Assembly: GCA_021414365.1 (NCBI GenBank)
Contig: JAIOOR010000006.1
Location: forward strand, 1-64,000
Length of the DNA: 64,000 bases
Direction of reading: 5' to 3'
Source: Nitrosarchaeum sp.
Lineage (GTDB): Archaea > Thermoproteota > Nitrososphaeria > Nitrososphaerales > Nitrosopumilaceae
Part shown: positions 27,060 to 35,862 of the stretch, one piece after another
How positions within the stretch are numbered: position 1 is the first letter of the stretch
How the letters are laid out: the number at the start of each line of letters is the position of its first letter
The notes under the pieces: generated by a model
The model's database searches: none
Seen by the model: the letters and a program-made list of their open reading frames with translations, nothing else
What the model was told of the DNA's origin: nothing
Position numbers and translations under genes: made by a program

Positions 27060-27879
27060 ATCAGTTTACGATATTATTAAAAAGAAAAAAGATGGAAAAA
27101 AGATTTCAGCAATTACAAGTTATGACTATACACTTGCATCATTGTGTGATAAATCTGGAATAGATATACTACTGGTTGGAGATAGTGCAGGAATGGTAAT
27201 GCTTGGCTATGAAAATACTACTCCTGTAACAATGGATCAAATGTGTATGTTTACAGAAGCAGTTAGCAGAGCAAGAAAAAATTCATTATTAGTTGCAGAT
27301 TTACCATTTATGTCATATCAAGCAAGTATTGAAGATGCAATTAAAAATTCAGGAAGGCTAATAAAAGCAGGTGCTGATGCAGTGAAACTTGAAGGTGGGA
27401 TTTCTATGTCTGAAACAATTAATGCAATAGTAGATGTCGGAATTCCAGTAATGGGACATATTGGTTTACAGCCTCAAACAACAATGTTATCTGAAGGATA
27501 CAAAGTTCAAGGAAGAACTAGAGATACTGCAATTAAATTAATTGAAGATGCAAAAGAACTTCAAGAGGCAGGAGTTTTCAGTATTGTATTAGAAATGGTA
27601 AGTCATGAAATTGCACAAGTAATTTCTGAAATTATTAGTGTACCTACTATTGGAATTGGATCAGGTGTTGGTTGTGATGGTCAAATATTAGTTGTTCAAG
27701 ATTTACTTGGTATGTTTGAAAAGATTAAACCAAAATTTGCAAAAAGATATTTGAATTTAAGTGAAGATATTGTAAAGGCACTTGAAAATTATAAAAATGA
27801 TGTAGAATCAGGCACGTTTCCTGCCCAAGAAAATTGGTTTTCAATGGATAATGACGAATTTAGAAAATTACGAGAGTAG
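27052..27879 (+). CDS. panB: 3-methyl-2-oxobutanoate hydroxymethyltransferase (ketopantoate synthase)
   Basis: 275 residues from TTG. ITSYDYTLASLCDKSGIDILLVGDSAGMV, VADLPFMSYQ, AVKLEGG and VMGHIGLQPQ are PanB signatures, including the Mg-binding Asp and Glu. It transfers a hydroxymethyl group from methylene-tetrahydrofolate (or the methanopterin equivalent) to 2-oxoisovalerate, the first step towards CoA. It supplies ketopantoate for the rest of the operon; a ketopantoate reductase is not seen in this window. Confidence 0.94.
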   Translation: MHKSVYDIIKKKKDGKKISAITSYDYTLASLCDKSGIDILLVGDSAGMVMLGYENTTPVTMDQMCMFTEAVSRARKNSLLVADLPFMSYQASIEDAIKNSGRLIKAGADAVKLEGGISMSETINAIVDVGIPVMGHIGLQPQTTMLSEGYKVQGRTRDTAIKLIEDAKELQEAGVFSIVLEMVSHEIAQVISEIISVPTIGIGSGVGCDGQILVVQDLLGMFEKIKPKFAKRYLNLSEDIVKALENYKNDVESGTFPAQENWFSMDNDEFRKLRE

Positions 27880-27880
27880 A

Positions 27881-29146
27881 TTGGCAGTTAAAAAGAAAAA
27901 GACAGTGAAAAAAGATCATCCCTCATTAGATATTGTAGGTTCTCATGGTGTTGAACTCTCTGAGAGAAAAATTGTGCTTTGTATTGCAGGAAGTGTTGCG
28001 GCATACAAAGCAATTGAATTAGCAAGATTACTGATGAGACACGGTGCAGATGTGACATGTGTTACAAGTGATGCGGTAACAAAACTTGTGCAACCAGATT
28101 ATTTCAAATGGGCTACAGGAAATAAAGTCATAACAAAGTTAACAGGGGATTTAGAACACATAAGATTAGCAGATTATAATAGTTCAGATTTAATCATAGT
28201 TTATCCAGCTACTGCGAATACCCTTGGAAAATTAGCAAATGGTATTGATGATACACCGATATCAACTGTTCTTACAGTTGGATTTGGTTCAAAAATTCCA
28301 ATTTTAATGAGTCTTGCAATGCATGAATCTATGTATGATAATGCAGCTGTAAAAAAGAATATCAAATTTTTAAAAAATAAAATTGAATTTATGTCACCTC
28401 AAATTATTGAGGGAAAAGCAAAAGCATCAGAACCAGAAGATGTTTTAGAATATGTACTAAGAAAATTTGGATATTCATCTGTTTTAAAAAATAAAAAAGT
28501 GTTATTGACAGCAGGGCCAACAGTTGAATATATTGATCCTGTTCGTTTAATTACAAATCAAAGTTCAGGTAAAACAGGTATACTATTAGCATCAGAACTA
28601 ATTTCTTCTGGGGCTAAAGTTACTTTAATTTATGGTCCTGGAACTGAAAAACCTCCAAATGGTGCAAAAATAATTAAAATTTCTACAAGTGAAGAGATGT
28701 TTAATGCTGTAAAAAAAGAAATGAGTAAAAAATTAGACATAGTAATAATGGCTGCTGCAATATCAGATTACACTCCTGAAAATCCTAGTAAAAACAAAAT
28801 AAAAAGTACAAACAATATAATAAAAATTAGCCTCAAAAAAACACCAAAAATTATTGATCATATTAAAAAATATCAAAAGAATATTTTTTTGGTTGGTTTT
28901 AAAGCAGAAGCAAACATCTCAAAGGACAAGTTAATTGTATTAGCTAAGAAAAAAATAAATGAATCAAATGCAGATATGATTGTTGCAAATGATATAGGCT
29001 CAATAAGATATAAGAAAAATTCAGAAAGTAATGAAGTATTGATTATAGATTCACATAAAATAATTTCGTCAGGATGGATGAAAAAAGAAAAAATTGCAAA
29101 ATTAATTAGAAAAGAAATAGAAAAACGATTAAAAAATTTAAAATGA
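27881..29146 (+). CDS. coaBC: Bifunctional phosphopantothenoylcysteine decarboxylase / phosphopantothenate--cysteine ligase
   Basis: 421 residues from TTG at 27881, 1 nt after the panB stop; an ATG at 27851 would overlap panB by 29 nt and only add residues without family resemblance. The CoaC flavoprotein domain (about 30-200) has CIAGSVAAYKA, the histidine in GDLEHIRLA, PATANTLGKLANGIDD and SLAMHESMYDN; the CoaB domain (~210-421) has LLTAGPTVEYIDPVRLITNQSSG and MAAAISDYTP. It makes 4'-phosphopantetheine. Confidence 0.93.
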   Translation: MAVKKKKTVKKDHPSLDIVGSHGVELSERKIVLCIAGSVAAYKAIELARLLMRHGADVTCVTSDAVTKLVQPDYFKWATGNKVITKLTGDLEHIRLADYNSSDLIIVYPATANTLGKLANGIDDTPISTVLTVGFGSKIPILMSLAMHESMYDNAAVKKNIKFLKNKIEFMSPQIIEGKAKASEPEDVLEYVLRKFGYSSVLKNKKVLLTAGPTVEYIDPVRLITNQSSGKTGILLASELISSGAKVTLIYGPGTEKPPNGAKIIKISTSEEMFNAVKKEMSKKLDIVIMAAAISDYTPENPSKNKIKSTNNIIKISLKKTPKIIDHIKKYQKNIFLVGFKAEANISKDKLIVLAKKKINESNADMIVANDIGSIRYKKNSESNEVLIIDSHKIISSGWMKKEKIAKLIRKEIEKRLKNLK

Positions 29147-29310
29147 AAAAATCTGATATTAGAAAACTTATTGTAGAATATAAAGAAATCAAATTAAAAA
29201 TGCAAAAAGTACAAAATAAAAAAATGTTAGAAAAACTAGAAGAGATAGAACATAGATATTTTCATGAAACAGGAAGAATTATTCAATCTGATTTTAAAGA
29301 GATTACATAA
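29143..29310 (+). CDS. 55-residue coiled-coil protein at the end of the CoA operon
   Basis: A short ORF (ATG at 29143, TAA at 29308-29310) whose start overlaps the CoaBC stop by 4 nt (ATGA). The protein is Lys/Glu-rich and helical throughout, with heptad-like spacing (LIVEYKEIKLKMQKVQNKK, then MLEKLEEIEHRYFHE). Tight coupling argues it is translated. It could be a small adaptor; no family is recognised. Confidence 0.55.
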   Translation: MKKSDIRKLIVEYKEIKLKMQKVQNKKMLEKLEEIEHRYFHETGRIIQSDFKEIT

Positions 29311-29343
29311 AATATATCATAAAATGACAAAGGTGTAGTTAAA

Positions 29344-30180
29344 TTGGATCATACAGAGTATAAGCAAAGAAATATGAAAATATGGAATGAAATTGCACCA
29401 AGGTATCATAAAAGATGGGCAAGTGTTAATGAGGGCCCATTTCAAAGCACTTCTAAATTAGTTCAACTAGTTAATGTAAGTAAGGGTGATAGTGTTTTAG
29501 ATCTTGCATGTGGTACTGGAGTAGTTACAAAAAAAATCAGGGATAAAGTTGGTAACACGGGATATGTTGTAGGTGCAGATACATCAATAATTGCAATTAA
29601 AATTGCAAAAAAATGGAACGATGTAAAAACAAATTTAAATTTTATAAATATTGATGCTGAAAAATTTAATTTTTCTCAGGAGTTTGACATTATAACATGT
29701 CAATATGCATTATTTTTTTTCCCTAATGCCCAAAAAGTATTAAAAAACATCAGAAATAGCCTCAAAAAAACAGGGACGCTTGGTATATCTGTACATGGAC
29801 ATAAGGATAAAGTTCCATTTTTTAGTAATATTTCAGATGCCATAACAGAGTATATTCCAGATTATGTACCGCCTGGTTCACCTAACATGGATAGATTTGG
29901 AACAAAAAATGCATTAGGTAATGAGATTAGAAAAGCAGGATTCTCAAAAATTTCAATAAAGGATTTTACTTTTAGTTATAGTCCAGGAAGGTTTGAGGAT
30001 TATTGGAGAAATTATCTAAAATATATTGCCAAACCGCTCAAGGATAAATTAAATTCATTAGATATATCCAAAAGAAAAGAATTGAAGCAAGTAATAAAAC
30101 AAAATACCATTCCATTCACTAAAAAAAATGGAATTATAGTATTTCCTTGGCAAGTTTTAATTTTAACTGCAAAATACTAG
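29344..30180 (+). CDS. SAM-dependent class I methyltransferase
   Basis: 278 residues from TTG. Motif I is VLDLACGTGVVTKKI (about 50-64), with GADTS following as the acidic loop and QYALFFFPNAQKVLKNI as motif IV/V. It resembles UbiE/MenG-like and small-molecule methyltransferases, but the C-terminal half is not diagnostic. The substrate is unknown. Confidence 0.85.
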   Translation: MDHTEYKQRNMKIWNEIAPRYHKRWASVNEGPFQSTSKLVQLVNVSKGDSVLDLACGTGVVTKKIRDKVGNTGYVVGADTSIIAIKIAKKWNDVKTNLNFINIDAEKFNFSQEFDIITCQYALFFFPNAQKVLKNIRNSLKKTGTLGISVHGHKDKVPFFSNISDAITEYIPDYVPPGSPNMDRFGTKNALGNEIRKAGFSKISIKDFTFSYSPGRFEDYWRNYLKYIAKPLKDKLNSLDISKRKELKQVIKQNTIPFTKKNGIIVFPWQVLILTAKY

Positions 30181-30193
30181 ATAAGTAACAAAA

Positions 30194-30688
30194 ATGAATA
30201 AAGATAATAAAAAAGAAGAAGAAAAACCAAAAAAATCAGAATTTAAGGCATTTCTAAAGAAAAGAGCTCCAATTTATCTTGGCATAATTGCTTTGTTTGT
30301 GATTTTTGTAATTCCAGAATTAACAAAAGGTGATTTACAAAGTAGTTTCCCAAATAATTTAACTGATGATCAAAAACAAATTGTTAAAACTTTAATGTCA
30401 TATAATGGTCCTAATAATAAAGGACTGACTGTAGTAGATGCGGTAACTCAACAAATTACTGCAGAATATCCAGATGAAAAAATATTCAATAATAAAAAAA
30501 CAAAAGTAAATCTGGTTGTTTCAAGTATTGCAGAAGCAACACAAAATATACATGAAGTGATTTTAACATTTGAATCCTATAAGGGAAGTATGGAGTTTAT
30601 TTGGGATATAAATTCAGATACAAAAGAAATCAAGGCTAAAAATGCAAATGCGAAGCATGTGATTGATGTAGTAGACTATTATGATTAG
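30194..30688 (+). CDS. Single-pass membrane protein of unknown function
   Basis: 164 residues: a Lys/Glu-rich cytoplasmic N-terminus (about 1-28), one transmembrane helix (PIYLGIIALFVIFVIPEL), and an extracytoplasmic alpha/beta domain of ~115 residues ending DVVDYYD. It lies 13 nt after the methyltransferase and may share its mRNA. It overlaps the convergent M24 gene by 4 nt. Confidence 0.6.
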   Translation: MNKDNKKEEEKPKKSEFKAFLKKRAPIYLGIIALFVIFVIPELTKGDLQSSFPNNLTDDQKQIVKTLMSYNGPNNKGLTVVDAVTQQITAEYPDEKIFNNKKTKVNLVVSSIAEATQNIHEVILTFESYKGSMEFIWDINSDTKEIKAKNANAKHVIDVVDYYD

Positions 30689-31749
30689 ATAGTGATTAGA
30701 TCTTTTGTAAATTTATGCAAAATAATTGGTTTATCTTTAACAATTAAAGAATCTTCAATCCTAACCCCAAATTTGTTAGGTATATAAATTCCAGGCTCTA
30801 CTGTAATTGCCATATTTTTTTTTAATTTTGTATCGCTTCTGTAAGAAATGGTTGGTAACTCATGAACCTCAAGTCCTATACCATGACCTGTTGAATGAAT
30901 AAAGTATTTTCCATAGTTATGTTCTTCAATGTATTTTCTACATGCAAAATCTATATCTTTACAATCTTTATTTGGTTTAACAGCTTTTAATCCAAGTTTT
31001 TGTGATTCTTTTACAATTTCATAAATTTGTTTTTCCTGAGGGGATATTTTTCCTATAGCAAAGGTTCTAGTTGCATCTGAAACATATCCCTTGTATCGTA
31101 AAGTAAGATCAACTACAACAAGATCACCTTTTTTGAATTTTCTGTTAGTTACTTGTGCATGAGGTAATGAACCATTAGGACCCCCAGCTATAATCAGTGG
31201 ATTAAGCGTTGATTTGTATCCAGTATCAAACATGCTTTGTCCTATTGCATATGACATCAAGATTGTTTGCAATTCAGATTCTTTTTGACCTACTTTCATT
31301 TTTTTGTTACAAATATCATACATTTCATCAATTATTTTTGAGGCTTTTTTCAGAATATTGATCTCTTTTTCATCTTTAACAATACGGGAATTATAAAATG
31401 GTTCGGTAGAAGATTTTATCATAGGAATGGATTTTTTGAGAGATGTCATTATTGAATAATTTTGGCAATCAGTACAAACTTTCTTTTTTTTTATTATATT
31501 TGTTAATGAGGAAATTAAACCAATTCCTCGTTCTGCTGTAATTACATCGCAATTTTCAGATTCTTCTTTGACACGACCAACTTCAAGTTCTGGAGCAATT
31601 ATAGTAGTTTTTGCTCCTTTTTCCAGTATTCCAATAGCTTCTCCCCAGAATCCAGTCATGTAAAATAAATTTTCAGGCTCAAATGTAACTAATGTATCAC
31701 AGTTGATTTTTTGAGCAAATTTGAGAAGATTTTTTCTTCGTTCCTTCAC
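30685..31749 (-). CDS. M24-family metallopeptidase (Xaa-Pro aminopeptidase-like)
   Basis: 354 residues. A creatinase-type N-terminal domain (~1-120) precedes a pita-bread catalytic domain. Metal ligands are visible: VVDLTLRYKGYVSDATRTF (two Asp), HSTGHGIGLEVHE (His), VEPGIY (Glu) and GVRIEDSLIV (Glu). This set binds two divalent metals. It would remove N-terminal residues before proline. Confidence 0.9.
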   Translation of the reverse strand: MKERRKNLLKFAQKINCDTLVTFEPENLFYMTGFWGEAIGILEKGAKTTIIAPELEVGRVKEESENCDVITAERGIGLISSLTNIIKKKKVCTDCQNYSIMTSLKKSIPMIKSSTEPFYNSRIVKDEKEINILKKASKIIDEMYDICNKKMKVGQKESELQTILMSYAIGQSMFDTGYKSTLNPLIIAGGPNGSLPHAQVTNRKFKKGDLVVVDLTLRYKGYVSDATRTFAIGKISPQEKQIYEIVKESQKLGLKAVKPNKDCKDIDFACRKYIEEHNYGKYFIHSTGHGIGLEVHELPTISYRSDTKLKKNMAITVEPGIYIPNKFGVRIEDSLIVKDKPIILHKFTKDLITI

Positions 31750-31817
31750 AAAAAAACATCAGAACGTTTCTCAATTTATGTATGATGTAAAGTTTGTATA
31801 TTGGGTTTTTAATTTTT

Positions 31818-32831
31818 ATGATCGTGACAGAAGGAAAAAAGAAAGTAGTTGCTCTATTATCTGGTGGCTTAGATAGTCAGCTTGCAGTTAGGATGATGCA
31901 AGAGCAAGGATTTGAAGTTTCAGCCGTTGCGATCAAGACTCCTTTTTGTGATTTTGATTGTGGAAGAGGCTGTGGTTTTGAGATTAGAGAAAAAGCAGAT
32001 GATCTTAATGTAAATCTAAAAACAGTTTATCTTGGTGATGAATATATCGAGATGTTAAAACATCCTAAACATGGAATTGGTGCTGGATTTAATCCGTGTA
32101 TAGATTGTAGAGCTATGATGTTTAATGCTGCAAAAAAACATATGGATGAGATTGGAGCTGAGTTTATAATTTCAGGAGAGGTGTTAGGACAAAGACCAAT
32201 GAGTCAACATGGTCCAGCATTGAGGACTATTGAAAAAGAATCAGGGCTTGTTGGAAAAATTGTAAGACCATTATCTGCAGGATTACTTCCAGAAACAGAT
32301 CCGGAGAAAAATGGATTGATCAAAAGAGAGAACCTCGGAATGATTAGAGGGAGAACTAGAAGAGCACAATTAGATATGGCAAAAAAGTATGGAATTGAAA
32401 ATCCACCAAATGCAGGTGGAGGATGTCTTTTAACAGATCCAACATTTGGATTGCGTGCAAAAGATTTGTTTGCACATACTGAAACTCCTACAATAAATGA
32501 TATTGATTTGTTAAAGATTGGAAGACACTTTAGATTAGATGAGCATACTAAATTTGTTGTTGGTAGAAATAAAGATGAAAATGAAATGATAAAGGCAATT
32601 GCATTACCTGGAGATATTTTATTTCAGGCTCGTGATCATATGGGACCAGTTTCAATTTTACGTGGAAAGAATACCAAAGCACATGTAGGACTTGTATCAT
32701 CAGTTACTTTGAGATATTCAGATGCACCAAAAGGAAAACAAGCATCAGTTATTATCACTAAGAATAACTCAAATGAAGAAATCATTACACAGTCTGTTGA
32801 AGAAGATTCATACATTAAATTTAGAATTTAG
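31818..32831 (+). CDS. PP-loop ATPase, ThiI/MnmA-like tRNA thiolation family
   Basis: 337 residues from the ATG at 31818; upstream codons from 31794 encode only a hydrophobic stub. The PP-loop LLSGGLDSQLAV (about 12-23) adenylates substrates. Cysteines in FCDFDCGRGCGF and in NPCIDCRAMM, and a later GGGCLLTD, are placed as in enzymes that carry sulfur or a metal cluster. The C-terminal ~100 residues (FRLDEHTKFVVGRNKDEN) resemble the NFACT-R/DUF814 RNA-binding domain. A role in tRNA sulfur modification is likely; the exact nucleotide is not known. Confidence 0.78.
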   Translation: MIVTEGKKKVVALLSGGLDSQLAVRMMQEQGFEVSAVAIKTPFCDFDCGRGCGFEIREKADDLNVNLKTVYLGDEYIEMLKHPKHGIGAGFNPCIDCRAMMFNAAKKHMDEIGAEFIISGEVLGQRPMSQHGPALRTIEKESGLVGKIVRPLSAGLLPETDPEKNGLIKRENLGMIRGRTRRAQLDMAKKYGIENPPNAGGGCLLTDPTFGLRAKDLFAHTETPTINDIDLLKIGRHFRLDEHTKFVVGRNKDENEMIKAIALPGDILFQARDHMGPVSILRGKNTKAHVGLVSSVTLRYSDAPKGKQASVIITKNNSNEEIITQSVEEDSYIKFRI

Positions 32832-32903
32832 GCACAAAAAAAATTAAAATTAGTTAAAACTAAGGAAGAGTTTTTGAATGAGTAGATCGCATTTTACTCA
32901 AGG

Positions 32904-33182
32904 ATGCAAAAACAAGAAAATCCCACGTATTTGAAAGCCATTACTATACGAGATATTAGTGATGTACATTCGATAAAAGAAGACATCAAAAAAGAGATGA
33001 TTCTAATTCTAAGAGTAACACCATTGGCTCAAAAAGATGTGGAACAACTCAGAAAAGTTGTTGAAGAATTGTATTCTATTGCAAAAACTGAAGGTGCTGA
33101 TATTGCAAGATTAGGTGAAGAAAGAATTATTGTTGCACCATCTAGCATTAAAATCTGGAAACCTGAATACGATCTAAAATAG
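32904..33182 (+). CDS. sepF: SepF-like cell division protein
   Basis: 92 residues. YLKAITIRDISDVHSIKEDI, ILILRVTPLAQK and DIARLGEERIIVAPSSIKIW match the archaeal SepF core, a beta-sandwich dimer that binds the FtsZ C-terminus and anchors it to the membrane. Only eight residues precede the core, so the usual amphipathic membrane-targeting helix and linker are absent; an in-frame stop at 32883 excludes an upstream start. Archaea of this phylum divide with Cdv proteins, so its job here is uncertain. Confidence 0.82.
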   Translation: MQKQENPTYLKAITIRDISDVHSIKEDIKKEMILILRVTPLAQKDVEQLRKVVEELYSIAKTEGADIARLGEERIIVAPSSIKIWKPEYDLK

Positions 33183-35150
33183 TTTAATTGCTTCTTGAAC
33201 TTGAGGATAGTGTGCAGGAACTCTAAACATTCTTCTAATATTCATTGCCAAGTTTTCGGATTTTCTTCGTTCACCATGATTTACAAGTACTCTACGAAGT
33301 TTTGGTCTTAATCTTTGAACAAAAGACATTAGTTGATTATAATCACTATGTCCGCTGAATCCATCTAATTTTTCAACACTACAATTTACTGAAACAACTT
33401 CTACTTTTCCTTCTTTACCTAGCATAGTAACTTGCTTAGATCCATCTAAAACTCTTCTTCCCATAGTTCCATTAACTTGATATGAAACAAACAATACTTT
33501 GTTCTTTTTGTCAGGTGCAATATTTTTGAAATATTCTAGAACAGGGCCACCTTCTAACATTCCAGATGTTGCCAAAATAATACAAGGTGAATTATCTCTC
33601 ATTGGTTCTTCTCGTGCATCAGCATGTTCAATATTTGTAAAGTATTCTGAATCAAATGGATTATCATCAGTTTCTAAGATTTTTTGTTTTAATTCTCTAG
33701 CAAGATATTCAGGATATGCTTCATGAATTGCAGATGCTTCAGAAATCATACCTTCTGTAAAAACAGGAGCTTCAACCATTTCACCTGATTTCATATAATG
33801 ATCAATTACCATCATGATTTCTTGAGCACGGCCAACTGCAGGAATAGGAATTAGAACTTTACCTCCATCTGCAAGAGTATTATTTACAGCATTAATGAAA
33901 GCTGATTCTACTTCTTGTCTAGTTGGTTGAATATCTTCTTTTGCACCATATGTACTTTCAATTAACAAAGTTTCCACTCGAGGAAAATTCCAGCTTGCAG
34001 CTTCAAACAAAATACTTTTTCCAAATTTGATGTCACCTGAATAAACGAAATTATGATCACCATTTCCAATATGAAAGTGACATAATGCTGAACCTAAAAT
34101 ATGTCCTGCATTTGCAAAGACTAGTTTAATGTCTGGAGAAATATCTGTAACAGTACTATATGGCAAAGTTATTGCCTGTTTCATGATTTGTTTTACGTCT
34201 CTTTCTGCATACATTGGAGTTCTACCTTGAGCAGAAGCAACTTTGATTGCATCTAATTGAATAAGATTCATCATAGGGAGTGTAGGTTCGGTACAGTAGA
34301 TTGGTCCCTTATAGCCAAATTTGCATAATGCAGGTAAGAAACCCGTGTGATCCAGATGTGCATGACCAATTACTATAGCATCAAGCTCATCTAATGTAAT
34401 ATCAAGAAAATCTAATCTAGGAAATGAATCCATTGGGTGTTTTGCACCAGGGTTAATTCCACAGTCTACTAGAATTTTACTTTCAGGAGTCGATAATAGC
34501 ATGCATGATCTTCCTACTTGACTAAAGCCACCAAGAGTAATGAGAGATACCTCAGATTTTTGGGCTAGTCTAGGTCTAAATATTTCATCACCAATTTGTT
34601 TGAATTGCTTACTTCGTTCAGTAGATGTGAGTTTTAGATTTGCATTTATTGTTTGAATAGTACGTGATGGTATGGTAGTAGCTTTTCTTATTCGTAATTT
34701 CCAACCTATTTTTTCAGTTATTTCAGCATGATTGAATTCTTTTGCATCTCTTTGTAATAACCAAGGTCGTTTAGCTTCAATTGAGACTTCACCAGTAGCA
34801 GTATCAAAGAACGCTCCTTGGAAATTTGCTTCTTTTGGAATACATTCAGTTAGAATTTTTCTTGCATCTTCTTCTGATTTTCTGATAGACTCATCAGTTC
34901 TTACAACAATTCTTTTTTTTATTATATTAACAAGATTTGAGATTGTTTCATTATTTTCCATTAGATAACGTGGAGAACTTGTATACAGAGCAATTCTTGG
35001 TCCCTCATATTCTATTTTTGTAACCTTAGCTTCTTTGGGTATACTTTGCAGTATAGTGGCCATCATATTTTGGCTTGGAGGTAATTCTTTTTGTTGCTGT
35101 TTTCTTTGCATTAAATCACTAAAGTTCGATGACTGATTTTTTTTGTTCAT
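33174..35150 (-). CDS. KH-domain beta-CASP ribonuclease aCPSF1 (FttA)
   Basis: 658 residues. Two KH-like domains occupy about residues 25-185; the metallo-beta-lactamase part carries VIGHAHLDHTGFLP; the beta-CASP part has VLIPIPAVGRAQE and SSGML-like ATSGMLEGGP; GFSGHSDYNQL and VLVNHGE complete the zinc site. The archaeal factor cleaves 3' ends of nascent RNA at U-rich tracts to terminate transcription. It overlaps the proteasome beta gene by 32 nt at its 5' end and SepF by 9 nt at its 3' end. Confidence 0.94.
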   Translation of the reverse strand: MNKKNQSSNFSDLMQRKQQQKELPPSQNMMATILQSIPKEAKVTKIEYEGPRIALYTSSPRYLMENNETISNLVNIIKKRIVVRTDESIRKSEEDARKILTECIPKEANFQGAFFDTATGEVSIEAKRPWLLQRDAKEFNHAEITEKIGWKLRIRKATTIPSRTIQTINANLKLTSTERSKQFKQIGDEIFRPRLAQKSEVSLITLGGFSQVGRSCMLLSTPESKILVDCGINPGAKHPMDSFPRLDFLDITLDELDAIVIGHAHLDHTGFLPALCKFGYKGPIYCTEPTLPMMNLIQLDAIKVASAQGRTPMYAERDVKQIMKQAITLPYSTVTDISPDIKLVFANAGHILGSALCHFHIGNGDHNFVYSGDIKFGKSILFEAASWNFPRVETLLIESTYGAKEDIQPTRQEVESAFINAVNNTLADGGKVLIPIPAVGRAQEIMMVIDHYMKSGEMVEAPVFTEGMISEASAIHEAYPEYLARELKQKILETDDNPFDSEYFTNIEHADAREEPMRDNSPCIILATSGMLEGGPVLEYFKNIAPDKKNKVLFVSYQVNGTMGRRVLDGSKQVTMLGKEGKVEVVSVNCSVEKLDGFSGHSDYNQLMSFVQRLRPKLRRVLVNHGERRKSENLAMNIRRMFRVPAHYPQVQEAIKLF

Positions 35151-35751
35151 CAGTCAATAGACGGAATCCATCTTTGTCCATAACTGCGATGTTAATTCCG
35201 TCTCCAGTACCAATGTTTCTAACTATTGCGGCTTTAACTGCTCTTAGAGCTATTTTTTTTGCTTCTTCTACTGTTAGATTAGATCTATATTCTTCTTCTA
35301 ACAAACCATATGCTACAGGAGAACCGCTACCTGTAGTTACATAAGATTTTTCTTCAACTGAACCAAACATGTCGATATTAAATAATGCAGGTCCATTTGC
35401 ATCATAACCACCAACAAGAATATCTGCCATAAAGGGATAACCACGATTTTGATGAAATATAAGAGAACATAATCTAGCTAATGAATGAATTGAAATCGGT
35501 CCTTGTTTTTCTACTCTATGAAGATTTGAATGGTAACGAAGAATATCCACAATATTTTGTGCATCAGCCACTCCACCAGCTAAGGTCAAGCCTGCATGAT
35601 CATCAATTTTTTGAATTTTCATGGTATTATTGTTTGCAATAAAATATCCTGCACTTGCTCTCATGTCAGCACATAATACAACACCATCTTTAGCCTTGAT
35701 ACCTACAGTGGTAGTCCCATGCAAAATTTTTTCTTCAACATTATTTGACAA
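35119..35751 (-). CDS. psmB: Proteasome subunit beta
   Basis: 210 residues. The propeptide MSNNVEEKILHG would be cut before Thr13, exposing the catalytic threonine (TTTVGIKAKDGVVLCADMRAS). The conserved catalytic lysine lies in MKIQKIDDH, and GSGSPVAYGLLE follows later. It forms the inner rings of the 20S core particle. It is the first gene of a two-gene unit with aCPSF1, overlapping it by 32 nt. Confidence 0.95.
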   Translation of the reverse strand: MSNNVEEKILHGTTTVGIKAKDGVVLCADMRASAGYFIANNNTMKIQKIDDHAGLTLAGGVADAQNIVDILRYHSNLHRVEKQGPISIHSLARLCSLIFHQNRGYPFMADILVGGYDANGPALFNIDMFGSVEEKSYVTTGSGSPVAYGLLEEEYRSNLTVEEAKKIALRAVKAAIVRNIGTGDGINIAVMDKDGFRLLTDEQKKSVIEL

Positions 35752-35789
35752 AATACACCTATTAAGATAATATCAAATGCTTTGACCCT

Positions 35790-35797
35790 TTTAAATA
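35790..35797. promoter_or_regulatory. TATA-like element between psmB and egsA
   Basis: TTTAAATA, nearly symmetrical, lies in the 111-nt divergent gap between psmB and the G1PDH gene. It could direct transcription either way, giving a short leader for each gene. Confidence 0.35.
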
Positions 35798-35825
35798 ACT
35801 TTTTGTTCCATTGAAATGATAAATA

Positions 35826-35861
35826 ATGACAAAAAAGTCATGAACGTATGCAATCGCATAC
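35826..35861 (+). promoter_or_regulatory. Two inverted repeats just upstream of egsA
   Basis: ATGAC-6 nt-GTCAT (35826-35841) and GTATGC-4 nt-GCATAC (35846-35861) lie side by side, the second ending 1 nt before the ATG at 35863. They may be operator half-sites or hairpins in the leader that affect initiation. Confidence 0.4.
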
Positions 35862-35862
35862 A

